In this document: positions 31,593 to 41,923 of the stretch, piece after piece
Numbering within the stretch: the first letter of the stretch is position 1
Layout: each line of letters begins with the position of its first letter
The notes under the pieces: model-generated
Database searches by the model: none
Told to the model about the DNA's origin: nothing
Seen by the model: the letters and a program-made list of their open reading frames with translations, nothing else
Made by a program: the position numbers and the translations under genes
Source of the DNA: Ascoidea rubescens DSM 1968
Taxonomy: Eukaryota; Ascomycota; Saccharomycetes; Ascoideales; Ascoideaceae
Length of the DNA stretch: 64,000 nt
Assembly (NCBI RefSeq): GCF_001661345.1
Contig: NW_017962913.1
Location: 1,803,428 to 1,867,427 of the forward strand
Reading direction: 5' to 3'

Positions 31593-33738
31593 CTTAAACA
31601 ATGTCAAATATTGTCAAATATTATTAAACAAATTATAATAATAACCATAATCTTATTTCTTGTCTTTTGTTTTATTTTCTACTAAATTCATATCAAAAAT
31701 AGCCCAGGCATCCAGAGATTATTCACTTTATTCTCATTACTAGCCTTGTTCTTTACTTTTTTCCTTTTTTTTCCTTTTTATCAACAAAATCTGTAAATAT
31801 TTCAGTCGAGAATTGACCATCTATACTCACTACTCTAGAAACTTGACTGGTTCAGTTTAGTCAAGATTACAATAAAACAATACATCCTTTCATTATATCT
31901 ACTTTTAACCTTTTAATCTTTTAAATAATATAGAGAATCATTGAAAATCATTGAAAATCACCGAAAATCTTATTTTATACCCATTTTTCCCCTTAGTAAT
32001 TCCTTACTACTACTACTACTAATAATAATAATAATAATAATTACAATAATTACAATAATTACAATAATTACAATAGCAACCATATTCTTGGCAATGATAA
32101 AAAATATCAAACAATTTTGTAACACATCGAAATTACAAATTGGCTTTATTCAATTGCAGCATTTTATCTCTAAAAACCAAAAATTGCCTTACTATCGTTT
32201 TACTATTTCCTTACAATTTCACTCCATTTCAGACCACTTGAAAGAAAAATCTTCTTATTCTATTGTCTTATCACGATAAGAATAAATTTATTCACTGACT
32301 CAAAAACACCAGACAAATGCGTGTTGATCATATACTGCAGCTGCATATGCACCAAACGGCTGTGCCATCACTAAATCCTATTTCAGCCAATCACAGCGCG
32401 TTTCTGAGACCTGAGCTCCAATTAAGCTCGGGTTCTGGCGCTGGTTCCTGCACACGCACCTGCGATTTGCATTCTATTGATCCAATGGGGCATTAACTCA
32501 ATTCCACTCCAAAATACGAGAAAAGCGCTCTTTGGTATCATCTGAAAATTCAACCCACTCATAAACTGCAATGGTTTTCCAAATAATACGGATTCATTTT
32601 TTGTCTCCATTGCACTTCCTTTTCCTTCCGAAAGTTTATTTTTCTTGAATTCTACTCCATTCTACTCCCTTTTAATCTCTGCTAATCTTTGTTAATCTTT
32701 TTTAATTTAACCCATCAATCTTAAAACCCACTCAGGCAAATTTACCAGTACTTTCAAATATCTCTTTTATTTCTCGTTTTATCATTTCAGAATTAATTAT
32801 AAATACATACAAACTTCTCAATATCTTGTAATTTTTCAAAACAAAGTGTAGACATCTATAAACCAAATCAACAGTAAATTATCAATGAACAATATTGGTC
32901 AAATACTAACATCATCTCCTTTTCCAACACATAACACTTTGATGATGTTGTTCTTCACACCACAGTTTTTGTGAAACACTGAAGCCAGTTTCACCAAAAA
33001 AGAAGCTAATGTTGGTTGTTAAAACTTGTTACAAGCTAAAATCGACCACCTCTCTCATTTTACTACTATCGGTAGAAAACGACGTATTGAAAACACTCAT
33101 TGAACTCAATTTAAGATGGTACAAAGTCACAGTGTCGATATGTTTGTGGCTGGTTCAATAAGACTTAAAGCGTGAAAATGCTCCCAAAGTAGGTTTCAAA
33201 AACAACAATAAGCAATAACTAAATTAATGAAAAATAATCAGTAAAAAATAGACAAAAAACTGACACAATTGGGCTTTTTAAGACACAATAAGGACTCTGC
33301 CGAAGTCGCGCAAAACGCAGTATGCTTTTCCGAAGTTCCGTATCGCGTCCTCGAACTTCCGTAACCCCGTACTATCAGGATCCAGTGATGCCTTTTTCTC
33401 TTTTAGGAAGTTCAGATCAAAAAATACTATTACTCAAAGATACCATCAATCAAGCAAAGGCTAGATGCTCATCGAATTCTCACCAAAGATATACTGAAAT
33501 ACTAATAAAATCTTACAATTGCAACAGAATTCTTATAGGGTCCTATGGAATTCTTATAAACATTTGTTGTTATGAATCAATTGATATAAAAACCAAATTT
33601 AATCCAATGTTTTTTTTCATTAGCTATCTCTTTTCCTTTAATTTTCTTCACTCACCAAAATTTGTCTTTTTATTCTGTTTTTTTAATCTAAAATCTATAA
33701 ATTCAATTTATAAATTCATCCTTTAATACCTAATCAAT
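31244..33738. promoter_or_regulatory. 2.5-kb divergent regulatory region of the GH45 pair
   Basis: No gene supported. AAT/TTA microsatellites lie at about 31265-31306, 31561-31592 and 32004-32035. Around 32330-32470 a GC-richer piece includes an ATTGG-type CCAAT box (AGCCAATCACAGCG). At 33297-33370 CCGAAGT/TTCCGTA elements include an inverted pair, GAAGTTC...GAACTTC. Such a long non-coding interval is unusual here and suits a regulated hydrolase pair; the regulators are unknown. Confidence 0.5.
31265..31306. repeat. AAT microsatellite upstream of GH45 copy 1
   Basis: About 14 AAT triplets just upstream of the start codon (within the likely 5' UTR). Confidence 0.85.
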
Positions 33739-35286
33739 ATGCCTATCTTTCAATTGAAACAGATATTCCCAATTTCGCTCATAATATTGTCCTCCATCAA
33801 CCAAATCAATGCTGTTGAACAGTGTGCTTCTTTATATGGTCAGTGTGGTGGATTGAATTGGAATGGCCCCAATTGTTGTACTGGCGGTTATTTATGTTCC
33901 TCTCAAAACCCTTATTACCATCAATGCACTCCCATTAAAACAACCACAGCTACCTCCACAGCTACAGCCCCAACCATAATCACTTTGCCCACCACTACCA
34001 ACCCAGTCTTTGACGATTCTGAATGTGCAGCCTTATGGGGCCAATGTGGAGGAAGAAGTTGGAATGGTCCAACTTGCTGCCAGGACTCTTATCCATGTCA
34101 ATCTGTCAATGATTACTATTACCAGTGCACCACCAGCGTCAATACTGATACTCAATGTGCTTCTTCTTATGCTCAATGTGGTGGTGTTAATTGGAATGGC
34201 CCAACCTGCTGTCATCATCCTCATACTTGCCAATATGTCAACAATTATTACCATCAGTGCACATCTACTCTGAGAAGTCCAAAAACTACAACTACTTCGG
34301 CTACTACTCTAGAAACTACAACCACTTCTTCTTCAGCAACTACGACCACTTTTTTCTCTTCAACATCTACAATATCCACTCCTCAAACTCTATGTGCTCT
34401 TCTTTATGGTCAATGTGGTGGTTTAAACTGGTCTGGTCCTGAATGCTGTCAGTCCCCATTTTCTTGTTCCTCTCACAACCCTTACTATCATCAATGTACC
34501 ACAACAGCTTCAACTACTTCAGCTACAACAAATACTCAAAATCCAACCAGCACAAATACAAACACCTTTTCAACATTATACACTGCAGCTTATAACTCAA
34601 CGGAATCACAACCAACTTCTCCTACAAACAGCGATGAAGTGTTTACTGTAATTCCAAGTGGTGCGTCTGGCTCAGGTGTAACAACAAGATATTGGGATTG
34701 TTGCAAACCTTCCTGCTCTTGGAATGGAAAGGCTGATGTTAGCCACCCTGTTCATGCCTGTGCAGCTGATGGCTTCTCTATTCTAGATGTCAATGCCCAA
34801 TCTGCTTGTACTGGAGGCTCTGCATTTCCTTGTAATAACCAACAGCCATGGGCCGTAAGTGATTCATTAGCCTATGGATTTGCAGCCGTTGCGTTGGGCG
34901 ATGGGGATGAGTCTAAAACCTGCTGTGCATGTTATAAGTTAACATTTACCTCTTCCTCAATTGCAGGCAAAACCATGATTGTTCAAGTGACCAACACCGG
35001 TGATGATTTGGCCTACAACCAGTTTGATATTGCACTCCCAGGTGGTGGGATGGGCTACTTCAGTGGCTGCCCTGTACAATATGGCTCTGACTTCTCTTGG
35101 GGCCAACAATATGGTGGTATTTCGTCGCAGTCTGAGTGTGCTGGTCTTCCAGAGAGCCTTGAAAGTGGATGCGACTTCAGATTCGACTGGTTTGAAGGTG
35201 CCAGCAATCCAGACATTGATTTCGAAAGAGTTGTTTGTCCAGCTGAGCTTGTAGCCAAATCAGGCTGTTCTCGAAACGACGAATAG
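33739..35286 (+). CDS. secreted GH45 endoglucanase with four tandem CBM1 modules
   Basis: 515 residues, ATG at 33739. Signal peptide about 1-25. Four CBM1 modules at residues 29-63, 96-130, 140-174 and 219-253, each with the QCGG(x)2W(N/S)GPxCC core and a C-terminal YYxQC. Thr/Ser linkers separate modules 1-2, 3-4 and module 4 from the enzyme; modules 2 and 3 are almost abutting. GH45 domain about 312-515 with TTRYWDCCKPSCSW; catalytic Asp320 and Asp430 (QFDIALPGGGMGYF). The ending AKSGCSRNDE is identical to copy 1. Fungal cellulases normally carry one CBM1, so four is unusual and should raise avidity for insoluble cellulose. Divergent from copy 1. Confidence 0.95.
   Translation: MPIFQLKQIFPISLIILSSINQINAVEQCASLYGQCGGLNWNGPNCCTGGYLCSSQNPYYHQCTPIKTTTATSTATAPTIITLPTTTNPVFDDSECAALWGQCGGRSWNGPTCCQDSYPCQSVNDYYYQCTTSVNTDTQCASSYAQCGGVNWNGPTCCHHPHTCQYVNNYYHQCTSTLRSPKTTTTSATTLETTTTSSSATTTTFFSSTSTISTPQTLCALLYGQCGGLNWSGPECCQSPFSCSSHNPYYHQCTTTASTTSATTNTQNPTSTNTNTFSTLYTAAYNSTESQPTSPTNSDEVFTVIPSGASGSGVTTRYWDCCKPSCSWNGKADVSHPVHACAADGFSILDVNAQSACTGGSAFPCNNQQPWAVSDSLAYGFAAVALGDGDESKTCCACYKLTFTSSSIAGKTMIVQVTNTGDDLAYNQFDIALPGGGMGYFSGCPVQYGSDFSWGQQYGGISSQSECAGLPESLESGCDFRFDWFEGASNPDIDFERVVCPAELVAKSGCSRNDE
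35098..35282 (+). repeat. inverted identity tracts shared with GH45 paralog
   Basis: 35098-35195 (98 bp) and 35216-35282 (67 bp) match copy 1 perfectly in inverted orientation; see 30120-30304. Confidence 0.85.
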
Positions 35287-35750
35287 GCTACTTTGTTCTT
35301 TCTATATTATTTTTTTTCTGCATTTTCACAAATTCACTTCTATATTTATTTTTGGTTTTTCTCGTTTTCTTCATACACTTATTTATGCTAATCTTATTGT
35401 TTTCACAGTCCTGTAGCATCCCATAATTAAATATTATTTAACACTGAATTTAAACCTGTAAACTGTATTTCAATCCAACTACTCAGTTATTACTACACAG
35501 TGTTCTACTTTTTCGCTTTTTCTTTTTTCGCTTTTTCTTTTTTTTTCTTTTTTCTATTGTTCACTCCAACCATTTTTCACCAAAATGCTTTTTGAAGCAG
35601 ATCGGGATTTAGTTTCAAATCCCAAATACAAATTGGAAAATTGCTTATTCGTTATCAATCGCCATATTACTCATCTTCAGCTCAGGTTTTCTTGCTGCTC
35701 GACTCTATTCATTTGCCTACTCAAACATATCTTAGCCCACTAACATCACC
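35287..35750. other. intergenic GH45 copy 2 to AIM36
   Basis: T-rich 3' flank with a TTTTTCGC repeat near 35511-35540, then the AIM36 promoter. No gene seen. Confidence 0.4.
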
Positions 35751-36545
35751 ATGCTCAGATATTCCAAGCCCTTTTCTTCAAATCTATTAAAAAATGCGAG
35801 ATTTGTATCTTCGCCATTGAAAACTGTCAAGCCTTTCTATGCTCAAAATTTGAGATTTAACCAAAAGAAATACTATTCTAATAATGCTGCTAATACATCA
35901 AAATCTCCTACTGGTATTGTTTTGAGCATATTATTCATCTCAGTTGCAAGTTGTTTTGCAGTTTACTACACTGCCAAATCCCTTGAAAATCCTAGTAAAT
36001 CCAAAATAACTGAAAGCGACTTACAAGACCACATAAATGGATTGAAGAGAAAGAAAACTATGTTTCAAGCCTTTGAGGTGAATATTGATCTTTTGCCTGG
36101 TGAGAATCTTAAAAAAGACGATGTCAAGAAAATCGTAGGTGATTCGGTTTTTGTTATTGATCCCCCTGAGCTAATTAATCGTGAAAGAGCTCAAGGGCTA
36201 GATGCATTTTATGGCCCATTCTTGATAGAACTACAAGAAAGAAATGCACCAATTCCTGCAGCTGTCACAGTCAATATAATTGGGAAGGAGATTAAAAAAA
36301 TTAAAAAGGAGCAGGAAAATGATGAGAGCGACAAAATACTCAAATTTTTAGTTATAAATTTTCCACAGGATCTTGAACAAAGTATAAAATTTGAAAGAGA
36401 CGTTAAAACTGCTGATAGTATAATCAAAGTGGAAGATATTAAAAACGATGTCGGAAATAAGGTGTTTCAATATTTTGAAACAGTTGATAAGATCAAAACT
36501 GTTCAAAAAATTAAAAATTTAGGCAATATTTATAAAAAAGATTAA
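35751..36545 (+). CDS. AIM36: mitochondrial inner-membrane protein Aim36/Fmp39-like
   Basis: 264 residues, ATG at 35751. The N-terminus is Arg/Lys/Ser-rich without acids (MLRYSKPFSSNLLKNARF), a likely mitochondrial presequence. One membrane segment at about 54-75 (GIVLSILFISVASCFAVYY). The following GLKRKKTMFQAFEVNIDLLPG matches the GLKRR...F block of S. cerevisiae Aim36. LVINFPQDLEQSIKFERDV near the C-terminus matches the VVNFPHSIADATRFENEV block. Function in mitochondrial inheritance is poorly defined. Confidence 0.8.
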   Translation: MLRYSKPFSSNLLKNARFVSSPLKTVKPFYAQNLRFNQKKYYSNNAANTSKSPTGIVLSILFISVASCFAVYYTAKSLENPSKSKITESDLQDHINGLKRKKTMFQAFEVNIDLLPGENLKKDDVKKIVGDSVFVIDPPELINRERAQGLDAFYGPFLIELQERNAPIPAAVTVNIIGKEIKKIKKEQENDESDKILKFLVINFPQDLEQSIKFERDVKTADSIIKVEDIKNDVGNKVFQYFETVDKIKTVQKIKNLGNIYKKD

Positions 36546-36729
36546 TTGTGAATCCTTTCACTTGTAAATAGATACAAACATAGAGAGTTTAACCTTTAAA
36601 TATATTCAAAATTATGTATAATTTAAATACCAAAAAAGAAGTAAAGAAGTAAGCTTTTGGAAAAATAAAAAAAATAAAAACCCAAAAAAAGTGCTATGAA
36701 TGAGATAGATTTTTTTTTTGTTTGAAGAT

Positions 36730-37844
36730 TTAAACTATAGTTGAATTAGCAGTACGTTCTACGTCGTATTGAAAATCAAAATATGGCTTATCAAAGACAT
36801 GAACACGAACATAACCATCTTCTCCTCCAGAAGAATAACCAATGCCTAAAGGATGAACAGCTACGTAATTGAGGGGGCCGAAATGACCTTTAACTCTACC
36901 AATTTCGTCTTGGAAAATTTTATGGTAGAATCTTGCTTCGAATTTGCCTTGTTCCGAGGAGGTTGTTGTGACATCTCTTGCTTCTTGACCACCACCTAAT
37001 ACGACAAAATCTTTTACAGGAGTAATTAAAGCCGAGTTCATTGGGGCATCGGCAACGTATACTTTTAATAATTTTAAGGTGTCGACATCGAATATTTTTG
37101 CAGATTTATCCTTTGAAGAAGTTATGAAATAAGTTCTATCTTTTGAGAATTGTAAATCTGTTATGACACCAGAATGTTCTTTAACCGAAGAAATAAATTC
37201 ACCAGTTTTGGCGTCGAATTTAGAAATAGAACCATCATTATGACCTGCAATAATGTATTTATCTAAATAAGACCAGCCCGCGACTGTTATTTTAGAAAAG
37301 GATTTCTTTTTTTTAATGATTAATAGAGGTTCTTTATTTTGTTTTTCTGGTTCAGCAGTATTAATGGTTAAGATTGTGATAGTTCCTTCAATACCCATGA
37401 CTTCATCAGTTACTAAAAGAGCTTTGTTATTTTGGTGAGGGCTAAATTCGACTCTTCTGACAGGAGTTTCGTATTGGTAGGTGAAAATGTTTTTACCAGT
37501 TTGAACACTCCATAGCTTTGCAGTGAAATCAGCAGAACCTGTTAAAGCTAGAGAGGAATCGTTTAGAATATCAATTGACCAAATAGTACCAATGTGGCCA
37601 TTCAAAGTACCCAAACGTTCGCCATTGAAAGAATACCAAATCGAGGCCACACTATCCTTGGAAACAGTTAAGATTAAATCACCCTCACGATTATATTTAA
37701 CTTGGGTTAAGGCTCTTTCATGGCCCTTACTGATAAGATAAAAACGGTAGAGACCTCAAAAAAGTGAGAAAACAGTTAGTTGTATATTCAGGAATTAGAC
37801 TGGACGTGTTTATGGATAGATACGTACAGCAAAATAGGTCTCAT
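36730..37844 (-). CDS. TIF34: translation initiation factor eIF3 subunit i (Tif34), two exons
   Basis: Seven-bladed WD40 subunit of eIF3, required for initiation scanning. Exon 1 is 37844-37828 (MRPIL plus two bases); donor GTACGT 37827-37822; a branch-like CAACTAAC lies near 37775-37782; the acceptor CAG ends at 37730. Exon 2 is 37729-36730. The join gives [19 protein letters not shown], the conserved Tif34 start. WD repeats follow: [51 protein letters not shown], then [17 protein letters not shown] and [17 protein letters not shown]. The 338 residues fit the family. It diverges from SNU23 with a 193-bp spacer. Confidence 0.96.
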
Positions 37845-38037
37845 TTTGGAAGTATATATTGTTTTTTTTACTGATCTGAAGTAAAAACAGAAAAATTTTT
37901 CAAAATTAAAAAAAATCAGCGGTAAAGAACGCAAAAATGCACGTGCTCGGAGGATCAAAATTGAAGTAAATTGAGAAAGCGTTCTTTATGGAGAGAGAAA
38001 AAAAAGTGGTGATAGAGGTGTCAAGCAAGATATGTAG

Positions 38038-38769
38038 ATGGTGGAAAAGATTCAAGGAGAAAGCAGGAGCAGGAATGGAAGAGCTGAGAAGGATGGTGCT
38101 GGTAACAAGGAGGATTCTTTGGTGGGTGTGAACTCGTATGGTCGAAAGACGTGGAATCAGAAGGCGTATGCCAAACTAGCGTATGAAAATAGAAGGAATC
38201 GATTTAATAACAGCAATGATAATAGCAAGATTGACGATGGTGGTCAATTGAAGAACAAAAGAGTTGAGATCAATTTTGAGACAAATTTAAATAAACAGAT
38301 CTTAACGGATCAATCTAAATCACAGACGTCTCACAAGGGGAAACTAGTTGGGTTTTATTGTGAATCGTGTAATTTGACGTTTAAAGACAATTTATCATTT
38401 TTAGATCATATTAATTCCAGCTATCATTTGAACAAGACTCGAAACCTAGTATTGGACGATAAGGAAAGACAGAAGATTAGAAACATTACGGCTGAAGATG
38501 TCAGGAATAAGATTGAAAAATTGTATGAACTAAGTTTAAGAAAACAAAAAGAGGAAAATGATGGTGAGTATTTAAAATTCAATGCCCGGATTGAGAAAAG
38601 GAGATTATTTTTGGAGAATGAAAAAACGAAGAAGAAAATGAAGAGATTAAAGAAAAAAAAAGAACTTGAACAAGTTGGGGAAAATGCTGATAGTAATAGT
38701 TATAATGAAGGGCACGAAATGAGTTCGATATTTAATTTTAGCGGATTTGGTACAACAAAAAAACATTAG
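38038..38769 (+). CDS. SNU23: U4/U6.U5 tri-snRNP protein Snu23
   Basis: 243 residues, ATG at 38038. Spliceosomal B-complex protein. YGRKTWNQKAYAKLA at about 34-48 matches the GRRTWDxxEYAxxA N-motif. The matrin-type C2H2 zinc finger is YCESCNLTFKDNLSFLDHI with ligands Cys108, Cys111, His124 and His130. A Lys/Glu-rich helix follows. The C-terminus FNFSGFGTTKKH matches the GFxxFxTSKK tail. The segment RNITAEDVRNKIEKLYE resembles the fuller non-Saccharomyces (S. pombe/human-like) version. Confidence 0.93.
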   Translation: MVEKIQGESRSRNGRAEKDGAGNKEDSLVGVNSYGRKTWNQKAYAKLAYENRRNRFNNSNDNSKIDDGGQLKNKRVEINFETNLNKQILTDQSKSQTSHKGKLVGFYCESCNLTFKDNLSFLDHINSSYHLNKTRNLVLDDKERQKIRNITAEDVRNKIEKLYELSLRKQKEENDGEYLKFNARIEKRRLFLENEKTKKKMKRLKKKKELEQVGENADSNSYNEGHEMSSIFNFSGFGTTKKH

Positions 38770-39041
38770 TATAAAAATATTTCATAACTTCATTGTAAGC
38801 CATTTGTATATAACCAATTTATTAAACCAATAAAGCTATACAGCTATATAGTCAAATAAATAACAATCTGAATCACTTGAATCGTTTTTGTTAATAAAAA
38901 AACTAGAATCAATGGCACTGTTGACATAGTAAATTACAATTATTAAAACATTAAAAAGACCAATTAAGGAACCACAAAAAAATTCAAACCTGGATGTTCC
39001 AGCGAGGGTGTCTGTAGGCACAGATCTGTTTGATCCAACTA

Positions 39042-39305
39042 CTATTTTTTGCCAGCACCAGCAGAAGCTTCTTTCTTAGCAGCAGCTGTAAAAAGACACT
39101 GTTAGTATTTGAACATGAACCTGGTCTTGATCTATCCCAACACCAATTGAATTGGCGTCCACTTACCAGCAGCCTGTTTTTCTCTGATCTTTTGGGCGTT
39201 TTCCTCCATTCTTTTCTTTGGATCGCCACTCTGTTTCTTCTTAACCAGCTGTTGTTTCTTGAGGTTCTTCTCACGAGCCTTGTCCCTTTGGTTGCCTCTG
39301 CTCAT
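39042..39305 (-). CDS. small SERF/4F5-family protein, two exons
   Basis: 60 residues. Exon 1 is 39305-39167, starting MSRGNQRDKAREKNLKKQQ, the 4F5/SERF signature (S. cerevisiae YDL085C-A type). Donor GTAAGT 39166-39161; the branch point TACTAAC lies just before the T-rich acceptor ending at 39086. Exon 2 is 39085-39042 and encodes AAKKEASAGAGKK. The family binds RNA and accelerates amyloid formation; nucleolar location is reported for yeast members. Highly basic, disordered. It shares a 160-bp divergent promoter with the coiled-coil gene at 39466. Confidence 0.9.
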
Positions 39306-39465
39306 CTTGTCTTGAAAGCCAGATATAAAATCCACAAAGTATTTAGCCGGCACAGAAAGCGGTATTTATAGCTTTCTCGGATGTCACGTGAGTATTACGA
39401 ACACGCCTTTGGGTCTACAACAGAAGCAGCAGAAGCAGCAGAAGCAGCAGAAATAGATCCAGAGA

Positions 39466-40563
39466 ATGTCTGAGGCCAGCGAGAAGAGATTGAGTGTGTC
39501 TGCAGATGATGAGGCTACAAAGGCTGAACGATTGGAGGCTGCAAAGAAAAAGGTATGTGCAACAGTCTGATTTGCTTTAGGGATCTGTTCTAACACCTAC
39601 TAGTTTGAAGAGTTGAAGAAGAAAAACAAGAAAAAGAAAACCAAGAAGGTCAAGAAGGAGAAGCTGAAGGAGCCTAGAGAAAACGAAGATAATGACAACA
39701 GCGAAGTAATACAAGAGTCCTCTGCAATTGAGCCTGAAACTAAGGACTCTCCAGCAAAGGACTCTCCAACAAAGGAGACAGCAGATGAAGGCAGCGAAGC
39801 TGAGAAACCCGTCAAGGAACAGCAGGCCAGCAAACCCTCTTTAGAAGAAGAAAATATTACCGATTTACTATTCGATAAAGGTAAGAATGATGATGACGAC
39901 TTTTTAGCCAAACTTCAATCAAATTCTATTGAATTTGATTTTCCAGCCTTGGTAAAAACTGAAGAAGATCCCATTGAACTTGATACCAATGGCCAAAATC
40001 AAAATCAACAAATATTGCTACTAAAACAAGAGCTAGAAGAGAAAAATCAAGAGATATTAAATGTTAAAAAGGAAAATTCAATACTAAAATTTGAAAAGCT
40101 TGATTTACAAGATCAATTGGAAACTTTATCCAAAAAATTAAAAGAAACAGAAAGAAAACTAGCTTTTGCTAAAATTGATGCTGCTCATGACACAGATTCT
40201 GACGATGATGATGACGATGAAGATGATGATGAAATTTATAACAATTTCAATAAAAACAACCCCAGATCTGCAAATTCTATCAAAAATAAAAACTATGATC
40301 CTTATGAAAATAAACTTTTAAATGCCCCTGAGTCACAGATTCCAACTCATAGAAAGAGACAATCAATTTTTCAAATTGAAGATTTTTTCGGTTTATCTCA
40401 AAATCAAACCCAAAATCAAAATCAAAATTTTGCTTCAAATTCAAATGAAGATCAGTTTTATTCTTATGAAGAATTGAAAACTGAATTATTAAAATGGAAA
40501 AATTTCTCATTGGATATGAGAGAATGGAGATCAATTGGTACTGGTCCAATTATTGATTGTTGA
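39466..40563 (+). CDS. coiled-coil protein with basic N-terminus, two exons
   Basis: 348 residues. Exon 1 is 39466-39552 (MSEASEKRLSVSADDEATKA then ERLEAAKKK), donor GTATGT, branch-like TTCTAAC about 10 bases before the acceptor at 39603; exon 2 is 39604-40563 and starts FEELKKKNKKKK. The 51-nt intron is very short. An acidic disordered part (about 50-120), a coiled coil (about 160-220, LLLKQELEEKNQEILNVKKE), a poly-Asp run (about 231-242) and a C-terminal block YEELKTELLKWKNFSLDMRE with WRSIGTGPI. The layout suggests a golgin-like or vesicle-tether adaptor, but I do not recognise the family, and eIF3j was considered and rejected. Confidence 0.75.
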
Positions 40564-40619
40564 TTGGTTTTTAATACTATTGAACTACTAACTTTTAAAA
40601 CATTTATCTTTATAATCTT

Positions 40620-40642
40620 TATTATTATTATTATTATTATTA
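40620..40642. repeat. ATT microsatellite
   Basis: Seven to eight ATT triplets in the 3' flank between convergent genes. Confidence 0.7.
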
Positions 40643-40773
40643 CTTACCTCTTACAGTCCCGGATATAAAATCGATTATTACATTATTTATTATCTTATTT
40701 TTGCTCAATTCTTACTTTATGTTATTTTACTCTATTTCATTTTAAGCAATATATTTAATTATCGATCAGACTT

Positions 40774-41438
40774 TTAATACTCATCCTCAATAATACCACG
40801 CTCAGAGACATAAACACCATCTAAAAACTTTCGAATATCCTTATTTTTAGCACGACAAATTTGCTGGATATCAGCACAAGTTTGAGAAACATTTTCAACA
40901 GAATTTCCAGTTAAAATCAACTCATCCTTTTGAGTTGAAGAGATTTCAACGCTAACTCCCTCACGAACTTTGACTTCTCGGATTTGTTTCTCACCCAAAT
41001 AATTCCTAATTTCAACAAATTCTTGACCATCTTTTGTGACAGTGTTAATATTAATTGGAAAATGGGCATAAACATATCTCATTTTATATCTATATCCTTT
41101 TGTTACACCGATAACCATGTTTGAAACCAATGATCTCACTGTTCTTAAAGCTGCAACGTGTTTTCTATCACCATTATGAATAATAATCTTAATTTGACGT
41201 TGATTAACTTTTTCGAAACTAACATCAATATGTGATAAATTTTTAGTCAACGAACCTCTAGGACCAACGATTTTAATTAACCTTGCCTTAATTGAGACAG
41301 TTACTATTTGTGTAATAGAAGAAAAACGATAGTGTTAATGGCGGGCTCAAAAAAAAAAGAAAGACATAAATGAATGATTAGTTATATCTTACCTCCCTCT
41401 GGAATATCCAAAATTTGAGTAGTTTGGATGAATTTCAT
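40774..41438 (-). CDS. RPL9: 60S ribosomal protein L9 (uL6), two exons
   Basis: 191 residues, the family length. Exon 1 is 41438-41393 (MKFIQTTQILDIPEG plus one base); donor GTAAGA 41392-41387; the acceptor AG ends at 41304; exon 2 is 41303-40774. The join gives IPEGVTVSIKARLIKIVGPR then GSLTKNLSHIDV, diagnostic of uL6. Later blocks include VRSLVSNMVIGVTKGYRYKMR, YVYAHFPININ, RNYLGEKQIREV and the C-terminal FLDGVYVSERG. The intron is 89 nt. Confidence 0.97.
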
Positions 41439-41923
41439 TGTTAATTGAAATGGTTTTTAAACTGAGAGGTTTTTGCTATGTTTGATGTTCAAAGTTTTAT
41501 GGGAAGTAAAGCAAAATTTTGTAGTATATTTATTAAAGTATGTGAAAGAAAGAAAAAGACAAGTGAGTGTATAGATAGAGTCTAGAGCTTGAAGCTTAGG
41601 TAAGAGTTGACAAAGAATTGTGAGTCTGTTTTTAGGCATCTTGTTAATTTTTCAAGTTCAGGAGAAAATCAAAGAGGGTTGGAATTACCTATGAAAATAA
41701 TTTAGGACTGTTTTTTTGTTTTAAGAACAACATTTTGTTTTTTTTGGGTAAAGCTAAAAGAATACACAACACTTAATATGAGCCTGGTTCAATTAGGAAA
41801 GAGTGAAGATATGAGCATGCAAGCTTTTTTGGCAGGTGCAAATATGCGGGCCGGAAAAACAGCCCACGTCAAAACGGGCTGGGCATTTTGGCTGGCGTGG
41901 GAAAAGCAGTAGATTATCTGGCA
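41439..41923. promoter_or_regulatory. RPL9 promoter region
   Basis: Contains a GC-rich patch (about 41845-41902) with CGGGCTGGGC and GCCCACGTC. No RCCCTAA site was seen here, unlike RPS16 and RPP1. No gene. Confidence 0.4.

Noticed and set aside
33322-33726. 134-codon frame just upstream of the four-CBM1 endoglucanase
   Set aside because: No domain, Phe/Ser-rich by composition, and it ends in the promoter region of the downstream gene.
39604-40563. eIF3j (Hcr1) identity for the coiled-coil gene
   Set aside because: The conserved WDD-type N-terminus and C-terminal eIF3j blocks are missing.
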